The notes under the pieces: generated by a model
Told to the model about the DNA's origin: nothing
Database searches by the model: none
What the model saw: the letters and a program-made list of their open reading frames with translations, nothing else
Assembly: GCA_023055505.1 (NCBI GenBank)
Contig: JALIRH010000042.1
Coordinates: forward strand, 4,286,335-4,350,334
Origin: Callipepla californica brunnescens
Taxonomy: Eukaryota > Chordata > Aves > Galliformes > Odontophoridae
DNA: 64,000 nt
Direction: 5' to 3'
Shown: positions 12,201 through 23,673 of the stretch, one piece after another
Layout: each line of letters starts with the position of its first letter
Numbering within the stretch: the stretch's first letter is position 1
Program-made: the position numbers and the translations under genes

Positions 12201-15200
12201 GGGAGCCGTCCCCAGCCGCAGCCCAGCACGAGCAGCAGGAGCCAAACCCCGACCGCAGTGTGGAGCTGGGAAGAGGGAACTATATAAAAACTGGGAAGTT
12301 TGTTAAAGGGGAACTGCAAGGGGCAGCCAAAAAGGGAACGGCTCTGTAGGAAGCACGGAGGATATTTAAAGCTGTGCTGCTGGCAGCTCGGGGCAGAGGC
12401 AAAGCGCAGCAGAGCCCAGGAAGCTCCTGCGGGGGCTCCCAGCGACAGCACCGTGCCCCAGCACGGACACGGGGAACTGGGGGCTGCATTGGGTGAAGAA
12501 CCCGGCGAGGAGGACCCCCACCCACCGACGGAACTGAAGCGCACGGTGAGACCACGAGGTGGCAACACGCAACCGGAGGATGCTCGCAGCTCCTCCCCAG
12601 CGCAGCCTCAAAGCCCGGGTACCACGGCACGGCCAAACCCCGCAGGAGGGATGGGGAGGGGGACAGGAGCCGGGTCCTCACCTGTGAGACACCTGCGAGC
12701 CCCGCAGGCTGGACATGGTCTCCTCCAGGTTCTGCCGAAGGTCCAGAACATTCTGCACCGTCCTCTTCCTCTGGGACTCGGGGTCTGCGGGGGGACAAGG
12801 AGGAGGCTGCGGGGGCAAGCTCCCTGCCATCATGTGGCTGCACGGCCACCGTGCCCCCCTCCAACTGCATCCCTGGGACCGCGTGGGTGACCCTCCGAGG
12901 TGGTGACGAGCACAGGGAGAGGCGATGAGACAGGTGAAATGAAGCACGTGAAAGCCCACAGCGCAGCGGGGTGAACGGGGCCCCCAACCAGGGCCGGAAT
13001 GTGGGGCACAGGGGGGTGGGGATGTGCAGGAGGGAGGAGGGGGCACGGTGCCATCGTGCTCTGCACCTGGGGACAGAGGGAGCACGTTGGGCAGTGGGTC
13101 ACCCCAACACGGCCGGGTCCCGCACTCGGGGCAGAGCTGTGACCCCGAGGGGCAGCACCGCGGCCCCACTGCCAGGAGTGGGTGAGGGGCCGGGGTCGGC
13201 CGAGCTGCTGCAGTGTGGGAACGGCAGCAGCGTGCCGGATTCCTCTCCTCATCGATTTAGCAAGCCTGCAGCAGCCAGATGCTTCCAGCTGCCGGCACCA
13301 AGAGCAGCGGGGACGGCTCATCCAGGGCCGGGCTCACTGCCCGGGGTGCGTCCCGCAGAGCCCCTGCTCGTTCCATCTCCTCCATTCCAGCTGCGATGCT
13401 GCCGGGCAGGAGGCGGCCACAGCTCCTCGTCCCTCTCCCTGCGGTTTAATGAGCCCTTCCTTCCCCGTGACCGCGGTGTGACACTGCCCACGGGACGAGG
13501 ACGGACGGGGCTCCGCGTGCCCGGGGCTCAGCCCCACGGTGGGGTCAAACAGAGGGGCGGCAGTGGGCAAAGCCAGCAGGGAAACGCGGGTAAGGCACCA
13601 TCTGAGCCACCCCATAACCACGGCCAGCCCCGTAACCACGGCCATCCCCGTGGGGCGATGCTGCCGCTAAGCCCCGAGCTGCTCCTAATGAGGGCAGGGC
13701 TGGGAGACCTGGAGCCGGGACGCGGCCTGGCTGCAGCGAGCCAAGCTTTTAAAAGGGATTCAGACTTTCTCAGGCTCGAGCAGCCATAAATCTAGTTAAT
13801 TGGGTCTCTCCCATACACTACTTTCCAAGCGAACACGCTGGAGAGATCCAGCCCGGGCCCCCAGCCCATTTGTGGGTTATTCTTTCAATGGATGCTTGGC
13901 CCCAAACCACCCCACCTGCGCATCCAAAGCAGCTCCGTCTCCATCAGGACGAGCTCAGCCGTCACACCTCCGCCCCAGGGCTGCCCCGAATCCCCACTGC
14001 TCCGACTGCGCCCCACGGAGCCGGGGCTGCTCCCACTGCGGGGTCAGTCAGCACTGTGACCCCACAGCTTTGCTCTGCCCCACGGCACAGCCAGTGCACG
14101 CCCTGCACCACCGCCTGCCATCGGCTCCGGGGAACCCACAGACCTCACACAAAATCCCCTGATCCACAAACGGGGGACAAAAGCGAAGCGAGGTCCCCGT
14201 GGGCAGATGGTGCCGCTCCCCACCCCACGTGGGGCGGCCACGGTGGAAATTCACCGTTCCAGATGGCTCTTTCGGGTGCGCTTTTTTGGGTCCTTTTTTT
14301 TTTCCCGTCTCATTTCCAAGGCAACAAGACTCGCTGTCATCTGCTCGTTGCCATAGCGATTTCACCTGATTCTGCTTCAGCAGCGGAGGAAGAGAAAAGC
14401 CGAGCGAGCCGTGCTGCCGCTGCGCCCCGAGCAGAGCACGCATCAATGGGGCTTTATCCGGCCCAGGCAATGGGCTGATTCACGGGACCTAAGGGAGGCA
14501 ACGTGGGTTTCCAGAGCACAAATCCTTCTCTTAACTGCTTCGGTGCCCACACGATGTGCTGCGCATCCGGGGACGTCGCCGCGGTCGGACTGGAGGAGGG
14601 AGCACCCACCTGGGGCTGCACCCGAAGGACTGAGCCGGGCTCAGCCCCCACCCCACTGCCCCAGTGTCCTCGTGGCACTGGGAGCAATGGGAAGCACAGC
14701 CCAGGCCGGGGGGCTCAGCTCCCACAGATGTGGGGTTGAGGTCCCCACGGCCACAGAGCACAGCTGTGCAGCTCTGGGTGCCCTCAGCACCGACAGCCAC
14801 TGCTCCCATGGGTGCTCCACGCAGATCACCCACGCACACCCATCCCCTTCCTGCTGGGAACCAACACCGGGGGATCAACAACGTTCCCCCTGAGCTCGGG
14901 CAGCCCCCCAAACCCACCCCTCCGCACTGCGGGTGGGGCCCTGCACCCAGGGCTGTCCCAAATGGGGCTCATCACTCGGAGCTGTCTGCTCCTCACCCCA
15001 CGTCCCCGTACCAGGGGTGGTGGGGAAGGGCTCCTGGCTCGTGCTGGTTCCCATTTGCAGCGAGCGGAGCTCCAAACGAGCACACAGTCATTAGCAGAGC
15101 CAGCAGCCCTGCTCCCAGCCAGAACGCAGCCATGCTTGGGGAAGCTTTATATTCACAGAGACAAACAACTCACATTTGCTTTTTAACAGTTGGAATTGCA

Positions 15201-18200
15201 CCCAGTGGGACGGGGGGAACAGGGAGCCCTTTGTCCCCTTCTCCTTGTGACTGAGAGCTTTGTGCAGAGCAATGCGTTGCAAACACAATTCTCCGTGCCC
15301 TCAGCTGGGCTCCGGTGGACACTTGGTCCGTCCGTCCGTCCCCGACAGCCGAGGAGCCCTCGTGCATCTCCAGCAGGAGCACAAAATGTCCTCCTCCGCT
15401 CCGCACTGCTGAGCTCAGACCTGAGCAGTCCTTCCCAACCGTCCAAGCTGCCACCACCCCGAGCAGGGACAGCACGCACAGAGCTGTCTGTGTCCTTGTG
15501 ACACCGCTCCTGGTGGCCCCAGATGAGTGTCCCTCACCCACAGAAGACCCCTCTGGTGCTGATCCCCCCCCCCCCCCGAGCAGCCGGGGTCCCCAGGAGC
15601 CCCCAGCAGATGAGCGAGGCACCCCCACCCCACTCCAGGGAGCAGGGAGATAACCCAGGCTATTCTTACTTCCATCTGGGGAACGGCTTCCCTCCCACGT
15701 ACACTGCCACAATGCTAATTTTGAGGCTGATGATTAATTGATGTCAGGCTCATTAGGGGGGCCAACAGCTCCCTCTCCCCAGGAGCTCCAAGGACGGGAG
15801 GACGCGTTCTGACAGATGCTGTCGGAGCCGCGCGTGAGCGACGTCCTTACAACGGAGCGGAGTGGGCCCCACAGCAACGCTGAGCACACCCCCCCCGAGC
15901 ACACGTGGCTCCCAACCCCATCCCAGCCCGAGCTGAGGGCAGCACCGACCCCACGCGCCCCATCACGAGAGCCCTCTGCTCCCACGGTGACCCCAGAGCC
16001 CCCATCCCCGGCTCGGGGTCCCAGCTCACACCCACCCCCTCACACAAGCTCACTGTAGCTGCAGTGCCTCCAGCACGCTGCACCAGGGAAGGGACACAGG
16101 GCCCATTCCGAGCACTGATGCTCCCCAGGGGATGGGGCAGCAGGACCTGCTCCGTCCCCCAGCTGCTGCCAGCCCCACACACCTCTCCCTGCCCCCAGGA
16201 AAAGCCTTTCTAAGCAACAGATGTGTTTTTGCTAGCAAAGGCGACGTGGGGAGAGGGATTGGGCTCTGCCCCTTTCTTCCTTCTGCCCGTGGGGCAGGGG
16301 ATGCCCGCAGGAGCAGCACTGCCATGCAGTCTGCTCTCAGAAGGGGCTCCGTGGTCCCATCCCAGCTCTGCCAACACACAACCGCAGCCCCGATCCACCG
16401 CAGGATGGTGGATCCAACATCAGCCAGGACGGGGAAGCCATCACTCCAGTGAGGAAACAATTTGTCTTTTCTGGGACACGCTCCCACCGACACTGAGCAC
16501 AGAGTAGGGAAGTGATTGTGCACAGCACTGCTGGGCAGTGAGCATCTGACAGCACAGAGTAGGGAAGGGGATGCAAAAGGAACGGCCACACAACCCCGGG
16601 TCCGTGCAAAGCAGGCAGCACATCCCACACAGCCAAGGACAACGTGCACACCGTGAGCCCAGCACGGATCAGTGCCCCCGGGAGCACTCCAAGGGGCGGC
16701 CGAGGAAAAAAAAATAATAATACAAAATTGGGAAAAGTCATCGAAAAGGGAAATAAAAGAAAGAAAAAAAAAAAGCAATAAAATGTGCTCTCTGCTCCAG
16801 CACAATGAGATCCACCAGGAGACCGCTGCTCCGCCAGACGCGGAGGCGATGGGGTTGGGCTGCAGCGGTGCTCCACGCTCCCTCTGCTCCTCCTGAGATG
16901 TGAGAGACGTCCAGAGCACAGAGCAGGGGCAGCCCCCACTACCTGCTGCAGAAGGGGCAGCACAGTGCACTCTGTGCCCAGGAACCCTGGCCAGCATTCT
17001 GCAGGGCCCCCAGAGGGTCCCCCCCACCCCACAGCCCCATCCCAGAGCCGGGTGATGCGGTGTGAGATGGTGGCACTGATGGAGGGAAGGAACGCTCCGC
17101 CCTCAGCACTGCCACCCCAACAGCAGTGTGGGAACGATGGGGCGGTGCCCCCAAAACCGCCCCACATCCGTGGGCTCCGCACATCTCCCCCCGACCCCAC
17201 AGCACTTCCAGGACTGGGCTGCACGGGACGCGTGTCACGCCTGCTGAGGAGCAAGGGAGCTCTGCAGAGGGCTGAGAAGCTGCATGGAAACCAAAGATGG
17301 TTACCACCATCTCCTTGGAAACGTCCCATCAGAGCAAGTTCGCCTTCCTCCTCCTCCTCCTCCTCCTCCTCCTCCCCACGCGCACGGTTCTGGCACCCCG
17401 CGCATCCCTTGGCTGTGCCTCAGCTCTGCGGGTCCAAAAGCAGGCGTCGGATTTCTAAAGCCATTGTCTCGGATGTGCTATTGAGCCGCAAAACATGGAC
17501 GGTTTGGGATGGAAAACAGGCACCAGCGGCACAGAACGGAGCTGCCAGCCCGGACCGCGCTTCCCTTTTGAAGCTTTAGAGAACGTAAACCAAACAAACA
17601 CTCGCTTTATTCCCACAAAGGGAACCAGCATCTTAGCAACAAAACAAATCAACACCTCTGCCCCCCAAGGGCCACGGCGTGGGGGGAACTCGGGGCAGCT
17701 CCACACGTGTCCCCTCCGCACAGCTCACCCCGCTCATCCCCCACAGCCGGGGCCGTTCCCTTCCCCTGCAGGAACCCGCCACATGTTCTCCATCTGGGAT
17801 CGGAGACCCACGAGCCAATAATCTCGACTTGGAAAACCGACTGAAAATAGCACAGCGTCTCCGAGCGCTCCGCAGACCGCGGTTGGGAGGTGATGGATCT
17901 GCAGAGCACCGCGATGCTGCACAGCACAGCACAGCTCCGAGGGCGCGGGGGAATGAGGAGGGGATGGCTGGGGGTGCTGCTGGCTGCCTGCTCGCCTCCC
18001 ACAGCTGCTCCTGCCCCGGAGGAAGGAGGGTTGGCTCTGCTGGTGAACCGGTCCCCAGCTGCTGCACTCGGCCTGGAGGACAGAAGGACACAGATCTCCC
18101 CCACGCAGAGCAGCTCTGAGCCCCAGTGCCAACTCCACAGCTCCGTCGATGCGATCCACTCCTCCTCGTGGAAGTGGACACAGAGTGGGAGCACCCGGAC

Positions 18201-21200
18201 GGCCCCCAGCGCTCCCCATGCCAGGGCTGCTCACAGAGATGCGTCCCACCCCACAGATCCCACCCCACGGACACATCTCCCACCGTCAGTGCTCACATCC
18301 CCCTGCTCCTCCAGGCCCCGGGAACAGCAGTGGGGTGGAACTCACTCCTCTCTGCTGCCCGTGGGGTGGGCACGGCCCCACACTGCATCCCACACCAACG
18401 TGCAGGGAGCCCAGGAAAGGCGGTGATGCGCACGGGCAGCAAGCGTGCGATTTGGAGCCGTGTGTGATCGGGAGTTATTCTCAGCCTCTGCCACGCTGAG
18501 AGCTCACACGTCTATAAATAGACGGCAACGGAGCCCTACCTGAGCTGCAGCTCCAAACGTGACTCGGTGCTGCTCTGGGGCTGAGCCATGCTGCTCTGTG
18601 TAGGGCTGGGACAGCACTGCCAGCGGGATGCTGCGCTCCCACGGGTGGAAGCTCAGCCCCGGTTGGGCTGGGAACCCCACAGACCCCCACAGACTCACAC
18701 CTTGGGAGCTCCCCACTGAGGCGGCCCATCCAGATGCCCCCACAGAGTCCTGCAGCCACAGCTGGGGGCACGACCCAGCGCAACGCACACAGAGGAGGGA
18801 ATGGAGCCAGCACAGAGCCCAGCGGGGCTGCACAGGGCCGGGTGGATGTGACCCCACAGCTCAGCCCTCCAAGGAACCACGGCCACCAGACCCGACCCCC
18901 TCCTGTGATCCCTTCACACATCACTGCTGGGACAGACACAGCACACGGCGACACAGCAGCCCTCCAGCCCAGGAGCTTGTTCCCTCCACTCATTGCAGGC
19001 GATGCCTCAGGTCAGACCGCCAGGTTCCAGCAGCTCCTTCCAGAGAGCAACCTCAGCCCTCCTCCCAAAGAAAAAGAAATACGCTGCTGCCTCAACCGGA
19101 GCAGGCAAACAGCAGCGTGAGGAATGAAAGAAATGCTCGAGCGAAACAAAGCGTGGAGGAAAGAGAAGAGAGGAAGGGCGAGCGGATCCGAGCCGCTCCG
19201 GCACATCTCCATTTGCACAGCTCTAATCTCAGCCCTGCAATGCAGCATCCCCTGCCTTCCCAGCTCTGCTCCCGGCTGGGAGCTGCAATGCAGCAGCACC
19301 GGGGAAGCCCCGCTCCCCTTCTCCCTCCCGGCAGCAGCACTGTGCCCCCAGCCCCCCACATCCCCAGCAGCGCTGCCCCAGAGCCCACCCCGAAGGAGCA
19401 GCTGCCCCAGTTCCCACTCCCATCTCCGTGCTCTCCCAGGAGAGCGTTTGCACACCAGAGGAGGACGTGACTTTGCAGCTCATCTCCCACATCTCTGAGC
19501 ATCACCCCCGAGACCCAAACCCAGGACCAACCACCCCGATGGACAGAGCTGCCCCCAGGCAGCGGCACCCGAGCACACACACGGGCACACCCAGGGCACT
19601 GCTGCCACACACATCACCCAGGGACACCCATGCAGGGACACTACGTGATTCAGGTTGGGAAATGTCACCCCAGCAGGACCCGCAGCACCATGGCTGTGCC
19701 CTCAGCTGTCCCTGGACGCCGGCGCTGCTCAGGGGTGACACAGTGCCAGGGGGATGGGCTGTGGCTCTGTGCTGTGCTGGCATCAGTCCCCACCCCTGGG
19801 CAGCAGGCACAAACCCCAGCCAAGGTCAGGGAAGGACCTGGAAGGGGAGCGGGGGGAACAGGGGGACAGCAGCGTCCAGCACTGTGAGCCGGGACGTGGG
19901 ACCCTGCAAAAGGCACAGAGCTGCAGGGCACCTCCGAGTGCCACCCAAAGGGAGTGCCCCCAAAGCTGGCAGCACACAGAGGGGACACCGCGGGGCCACG
20001 TCCTCCACACAGAGCCCAGACACAGCCCTGGGTGGTGCCCCCAGGGAAGCAGAACCGTGCCCAGTTTTGCATTCAGCCACGTGGCTTTGGTGGGAGAGCG
20101 TTGGATCTGGGGGCAAAACACAGCCAGTCCCTGGGAAAGCTCCTCGTGAAGCAACAATTCTCAAGCTGTCCGAGGGAAGGATTTGTCCCACCAAGCCATC
20201 TCGGAGCAGTTGTGCCTTCAGATGTTTGCTTTGCTGCTTTCCCACAGGAAACCTTAGAAGGCCAGCGTGCATTTCTCAGCACCACCGTCACCACACGACA
20301 GCACGGATCCCCCCTTTCCCCTCACCTTACCCCTGCACCCGGGAGCTCCGTCCTGCTGCCAGAAGGAAACCGATTCCCACCCCAACCTCATCACTGCTGC
20401 ACGGGAGAGGAACAACGTCACTGCGAGAGCGGCCTCGCACTGCACAGCGGAGTGATAATGCACTGCTGGGGCTGGAAGAGCTAAGCTGCACGGGGCTGCC
20501 ACGCACCCCGAGGACCCCAACGCTCCGAGGAGCACTGCTGCCCATCAGCAGCCACTACAGAGGCACTGCAGACAGCAGGGCACGGCCATGGGAGCACGTG
20601 TGGCCACGCTGCCTCCGTGCCCTTCATCTGCAGCACCAGCACCAGCCAGCTTTGATGAGGACACTCAGCCTCAGCTCGGAGTGCAACGTGTCATTTGGAT
20701 GTCAGAAATAGCCTCCACAAAGCACATGTGGTTGCTGTGCCCCGCTGACCTCTCCCAGCTCCGCGGGCGCACCTCTGCCAGCCCTACAAAGGCTGCGGTG
20801 CCATCAAACGGATGACACATTGGCAGAGAGGTACCATTTGGCCACCACTACACAAACCGCTCCTCCGGCCAACGCTGCACGCCAGCAGAGGCGGGGGAGC
20901 GGTCCTGGCAGCACCGAATGGAGACGGGCACTCAGGTGAGGAGATCAAGGATGCAGAGCGCGTCCGTGAGCCACCGCCCTCGGAGCTCGGCTGGAGGCAC
21001 AGCTCAGCACGGGCTGACAGCTCACGCCGTGAGCTCTGCAGAGGAGCTGCCATCCCCGTGGGTTTGCTCACGTGGACGGCAGTGGATCGGCAAAGGGTCA
21101 GCGCCGGGAGCTCAGCACACACCTCACGTGCAAGGTGATGGGGCAGCCCCCACCACGCTGCTCCCCCGAGCATCCCTGAGCTCCGCACACCATCAAGGAC

Positions 21201-22882
21201 ACGCTGGGTCGTTGGTGGCTCGGCTAACGGAGCAGCTGGGATCCACCAGCACAGCTCTCCTCGAATGCAAACACGCAGCCACAGCCCCACGCGAGGAGAG
21301 GAGCACGGGGACGACGTGACCTGCCAGGACCCACAGCCCCAGCTGGGAAACCCAGAGACAACGACACACCCCAGGGAGCACGGATGAGGGTTCACACACC
21401 CGACGTGGCCGTGCTGGGCCAACCGAGCCCGGCCAAGGGCAGCAGCAAGCACAGCCCATGGGTGGGGATCCTCCCCAAAACCTCCACCAGCCGCTTCGTG
21501 GTGGTCCCAACCGGGCCAGTCCTGCACCCACGGGAGGGAACCGCGAGGGTTCTTCCCGAGGGCGCCAAGGAACCCCTAAAAGCAGCGGTACGGGGGCACG
21601 CAGTGATGAGCACCCATTAGGAACAGGCCTTCCCACAACCCAGCGGGACCTGGCATCACCGGCAGCGGCCGTCCCGCAGCAGCACGGCCACCAAGGGACC
21701 CCGAGCAGCGACACTGACCCCACGCGCACCACGGGACACCATGGCAGCCGGGGCACAGCCCCGCACCGCAGCAGGGTCCGTCGCACCCCGCGGCCCCCAA
21801 CCACCGTGCCCCCACCGACCCGAGCTCCGAGCGGCCCCATCATGGCTGCACCCACACGCTTTGCCATCTTCTCGCGAGCTGCGGGCACAGGGCAACGCCG
21901 CGATGCTTTCCTGGAGAGCAACGCGCGTCCACGCACCGGGCACGGCGGGGAGAACCGACCACGCAGAGCCGCTCCCCGCCGCAGCATCGCACGCAGCCGC
22001 GGGCGAGAGCGGCCCACGGTCCCGAGTGGGACCCTCCCCCCCCCCCCCTCCCATCCCGGGACGGAGCAGCGCTGCGCCGTCGGATCCCGCTGGGAAAAGA
22101 GACGCGGCCGTCGGTGCGCACGGGGCCGGGGCAGCCCCGCTCCGCACGGCCTCGCACGTGGCCCCGCAGCCGGGCCGTGCACACAGCGGTCCCGGAGCCG
22201 CGCGTCCCGCACGTCCTCGTCCCGCGACAGCTGTCGCCGGAACGTTCGCCCACGAAGGAACCCCGTCGGTTGCGCCCACGCTGCAACCCCGCGGGCGGGC
22301 GGAGGGGGGGGGCCGCACTCACCCAACATCTGGCTGAACAGCAGCTGCTCCAGGTCGCCCAGCACCGTCACCACCAGCTCGGGGTCCACCTTCAGGTACG
22401 CCTTCTCCTCGGCCCCCGCCGCCGCCGGCCCCTTGCCGCCCAGCAGCTCGTCGTCGCACTTGCCGCCCCCTCCGCCTCCGCCCGCCTCGGGGGCTTTGCT
22501 GAGCGGCTTCACCTCGGCGTAGGGCCCGCGGGGGATGCGGCTCGGCTTCCCGGCGGCGGGCGGCGGCTTCTGGGGCCCGGCGGGGCGCGGCGGCAGCAGG
22601 GAGTGCTCGGAACGGGACAGACTGCGCGACATGGCGGGCGCGTCGCGGCCGCGGGGGACCGCCGCCCCCTCCCCGTCCCCCCACCGCCGCGGCGGAGGCG
22701 GCCGTCCCTTTGGCCATGTCGTCGCTCCAGCGCGGCTCGTAGAGCTGCCGCTTCTTCTCGGCGTCGGTGAGGAAGGCCAGGTTGGTGAGCGACTTCTGCT
22801 TGCGCAGGTTGGAGCCGGCCGGCAGCCGCCCCTCCGCGCTGCTCGCCTTGAACACCCGCAGCTCCGCGCCCCGCGGCCCCCC

Positions 22883-22913
<31 letters not shown>

Positions 22914-23035
22914 TTCGCCCGTTTGGGCATCACCGCTCCGCCGCCGTCGGGGCCCCGCCGATATCCGCGCAGCTCCGCCGCGCCCTCCTCGCCCAGCTCC
23001 ACGTCGGGAAGGCTCTTGAGGTTGCTCCCCAGCAT
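221..23035 (-). CDS. NAV1: NAV1, neuron navigator 1 (5' two-thirds; 3' end outside window)
   Basis: Microtubule plus-end-associated neuronal guidance protein. Coding exons in transcript order: 22323-23035, 12682-12784, 11385-11750, 5555-5693, 5115-5412, 4070-4763, 3367-3819, 3144-3185, 2817-2965, 2021-2191, 1568-1620, 1351-1374, 1182-1259, 905-988, 712-823, 221-345. Every junction has GT-AG sites and matching phase. About 1,200 codons are present; human NAV1 has about 1,877. The start is the ATG at 23035 (MLGSNLKSLPDVEL). Exon 1 has an SxIP-type EB-binding motif (PSRIPRG), and exon 6 has another (SSGIPVKP). Exons 2-10 are Ser/Pro-rich disordered sequence with NAV signatures such as DLRQNLEETMSSLRG, RLQAGDAPS and RNTLPKKGLRY. 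Exons 12-15 encode a coiled coil (KLRRELESSQEKVATL). Exon 16 ends in a Lys-rich stretch (DADAKKKKKKSW). The C-terminal AAA-ATPase lies off the left edge. Exon 1 carries a one-base frame break. Identity is very secure from recalled human NAV1. Confidence 0.95.
1351..1374 (-). CDS. NAV1: NAV1 exon 12, 24-bp microexon
   Basis: Eight codons (AEEKMQSE), phase 0 at both ends, lie between a pyrimidine-rich acceptor and a GTGAGC donor at the start of the coiled coil. Human NAV1 has the equivalent AEERMQSE. Frame-neutral microexons of this size are typically neuron-regulated; such regulation here is inference. Confidence 0.88.
3144..3185 (-). CDS. NAV1: NAV1 exon 8, 42-bp small exon
   Basis: This exon encodes STNRDRNTLPKKGLR with a split codon at each end (phase 2 in and out), so skipping it keeps frame. 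RNTLPKKGLRY is a strongly conserved NAV1/2/3 signature. The acceptor is at 3186 (CCAG, minus) and the donor is GTAAAA. The weak donor suggests regulated inclusion. Confidence 0.9.
3910..4048 (+). mobile_element. CR1 LINE 3' fragment in NAV1 intron 6
   Basis: The sequence carries the CR1 tail (GGTTGGACTTGATGACCTTA, then GGTCTTTTCCAA, then TATGATTCTA) preceded by a second, partial copy. It ends about 20 bp from the NAV1 exon 6 donor. Confidence 0.8.
4876..5096 (-). mobile_element. CR1 LINE 3' fragment in NAV1 intron 5
   Basis: Antisense CR1: GGTTGGAAGGAACCTTAAAA, ATCACCCAGTCCCA, CACCTCCAGGGATGG and AACCTCCCCTC are diagnostic avian CR1 3' end phrases. The inner end stops about 20 bp from the exon 5 donor at 5114. 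Confidence 0.88.
7579..7638. repeat. 12-bp minisatellite next to the alternative NAV1 exon donor
   Basis: Five near-perfect copies of a 12-bp unit (CGGGTCCCGGTG) end 8 bp from the donor of the candidate exon at 7646-7692. On the gene strand this is the first 60 bp of the intron. Copy number is likely variable. Confidence 0.85.
7646..7692 (-). CDS. NAV1: Candidate alternative first coding exon of NAV1 (internal promoter)
   Basis: On the minus strand an ATG at 7692 opens a 15-codon peptide (MLRAGRPRRAPRLIA). It ends in phase 2 at a good donor (CAG then GTACGG). That phase matches the acceptor of NAV1 exon 4 at 5693, so splicing would yield this leader followed by SWDESSSISSG. It sits in a dense CpG-rich stretch (about 7100-8100) inside NAV1 intron 3, as expected for an internal promoter. 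The product would lack the N-terminal segment with the exon-1 SxIP motif. The frame also stays open upstream of the ATG, so the start is a guess. Short NAV1 isoforms are known in mammals; that this is one is inference. Confidence 0.5.
8779..8794. repeat. G16 homopolymer, NAV1 intron 3
   Basis: An uninterrupted G run beside a G5 run. A strong G-quadruplex candidate whose exact length is unlikely to be reliable. Confidence 0.85.
9009..9062. repeat. 18-bp tandem repeat, three copies, NAV1 intron 3
   Basis: CCCCCAAAGCACTGCGAG recurs at 18-bp spacing three times. Confidence 0.85.
11027..11252 (-). mobile_element. CR1 LINE 3' fragment in NAV1 intron 3
   Basis: Antisense CR1 (AATCACAGAGCCACGTGGGC, AAGTCCTTCGAGATC, CTCTCCATGGAGAA, CAGCCTCCCCAGGTGCAACC). 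Diverged but clearly recognisable. Confidence 0.82.
16703..16785. repeat. A-rich low-complexity tract, NAV1 intron 1
   Basis: About 80 bp dominated by A with AATAAT and AATAAAA motifs, out of keeping with the GC-rich surroundings. No adjoining retrocopy was recognised. Confidence 0.7.
17344..17375. repeat. CTC trinucleotide microsatellite, NAV1 intron 1
   Basis: About ten consecutive CTC/TCC triplets. Intronic. Confidence 0.9.
22323..23035 (-). CDS. NAV1: NAV1 first coding exon, with an apparent one-base frame break
   Basis: The frame from the ATG at 23035 reads MLGSNLKS, a poly-Ala tract, then RKQKSLTNLAFLTDAEKK and PRWSDDMAK. The conserved continuation (MSRSLSRSEHSLL, PSRIPRGPYAEV, LVVTVLGDLEQLLFSQML) lies in another frame. 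The exon is 713 bp, but joining exon 2 (G|AC for Asp) requires a length of 1 modulo 3, so one base is in excess. The break must lie between about 22633 and 22715. The best candidate is the six-C run at 22677-22682, because dropping one base there gives a segment resembling the human KGREAPLMSKTL region. Sequencing or assembly error in a homopolymer is the likely cause. The donor is GTGAGT at 22322. Confidence 0.88.
22677..22682. other. NAV1: Homopolymer at the likely NAV1 exon 1 frame break
   Basis: A run of six C on the plus strand (six G in the gene) lies between two conserved segments that are one base out of register. Neighbouring five-base runs at 22665-22669 and 22654-22657 are alternative sites. 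All three lie in very GC-rich sequence prone to length miscalls. Confidence 0.55.
22860..22920 (-). repeat. NAV1: GCC trinucleotide run coding poly-Ala in NAV1 exon 1
   Basis: Consecutive GCC triplets on the plus strand (about 22887-22914) encode roughly nine to ten Ala between MPKRAK and the GGPRGAELRVFK segment. Human NAV1 has a Gly-rich stretch at this place. The length is probably polymorphic. Confidence 0.8.
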
Positions 23036-23101
23036 CCCCGCGCTGCAATCATTTAACCCGCCGGGGACCGCTGCGGCACCGAGGGCGCGCCGGGAAAAAG
23101 G

Positions 23102-23152
23102 CGGAGAGAGAAAAGAGAGAGAAAGAGGGGGAGGGGGGGGGAGAGAAAAGAG
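23102..23152. repeat. GA-rich purine tract near NAV1 exon 1
   Basis: Some 50 bp are almost purely purine on the plus strand (GAGAGAAAAG pattern with a G8 run), that is, a CT element on the NAV1 strand. It lies 70-120 bp upstream of the NAV1 start codon. Such tracts can act as CT or GAGA promoter elements and can form triplex DNA. Confidence 0.7.
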
Positions 23153-23659
23153 CGGCGTCAGCGCCCGCCCCACCGGCGGAGAGCGGGGATCGCGGCGGGG
23201 GGAGCGGAGCGGCCCCACCTCACTGCTCCGCCGCCGGCGGGACACTGCGAACCAGCGGAATGTCACGGGCAAACAAAAAGGGCCCGCCCTCCTCGGGCGC
23301 GGGCAGGGGGCGGGGCGGTGGGGCGCGCTCCCGCGGAGGGGGGGGCGTGGCCGAGCGGGGGCGCGCGTGCGCTGAGCACCGCGGGGACGCGCGGGGCTGT
23401 GGGTGCCGCACGCTCCGCTTTGGGGTTGCGCGAAGGGGGTCCCTGCAAAACGCCCCGACCCACGGCGGTCCCCGTGGGTTAAGTGGGGCGGGGAACTTCC
23501 AACGGGCGCGGGAGGGGCCGTGCTGCAGCCCCCCGAGCACGGCCCGGGGGAAGCAAGGGGGCGAAAAGCGAGGGGAGCAGGATCTGGTTATCATCATTTT
23601 TCATTAATTATCCGTCCCTCGGGAGGGGTGAATTAAGTCTATTTGGTGACCTCACGCGG

Positions 23660-23673
23660 GCTGCCATGGCAAC
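23660..23673. promoter_or_regulatory. RFX X-box-like motif upstream of NAV1 exon 1
   Basis: GCTGCCATGGCAAC differs at one position from the palindromic X-box consensus GTNRCCNNRGYAAC. It lies about 0.63 kb upstream of the NAV1 start codon. Confidence 0.5.

Larger units (their letters stand above)
12785..22322 (-). other. NAV1: NAV1 intron 1 (short form)
   Basis: A 9.5-kb, GC-rich intron. It has a CTC microsatellite, an A-rich tract and an AT-rich homeodomain-site-like patch (15714-15755). A further exon for the long NAV1 isoform may be hidden here, but I could not identify one. Confidence 0.6.

Noticed and set aside
16703..16785. A-rich tract as the tail of a processed pseudogene
   Set aside because: No recognisable coding remnant or target-site duplication beside it.
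21193..22632. 479-codon minus-strand open frame
   Set aside because: Only its first part (the second half of NAV1 exon 1) is real; after the donor at 22322 it reads on through intron.
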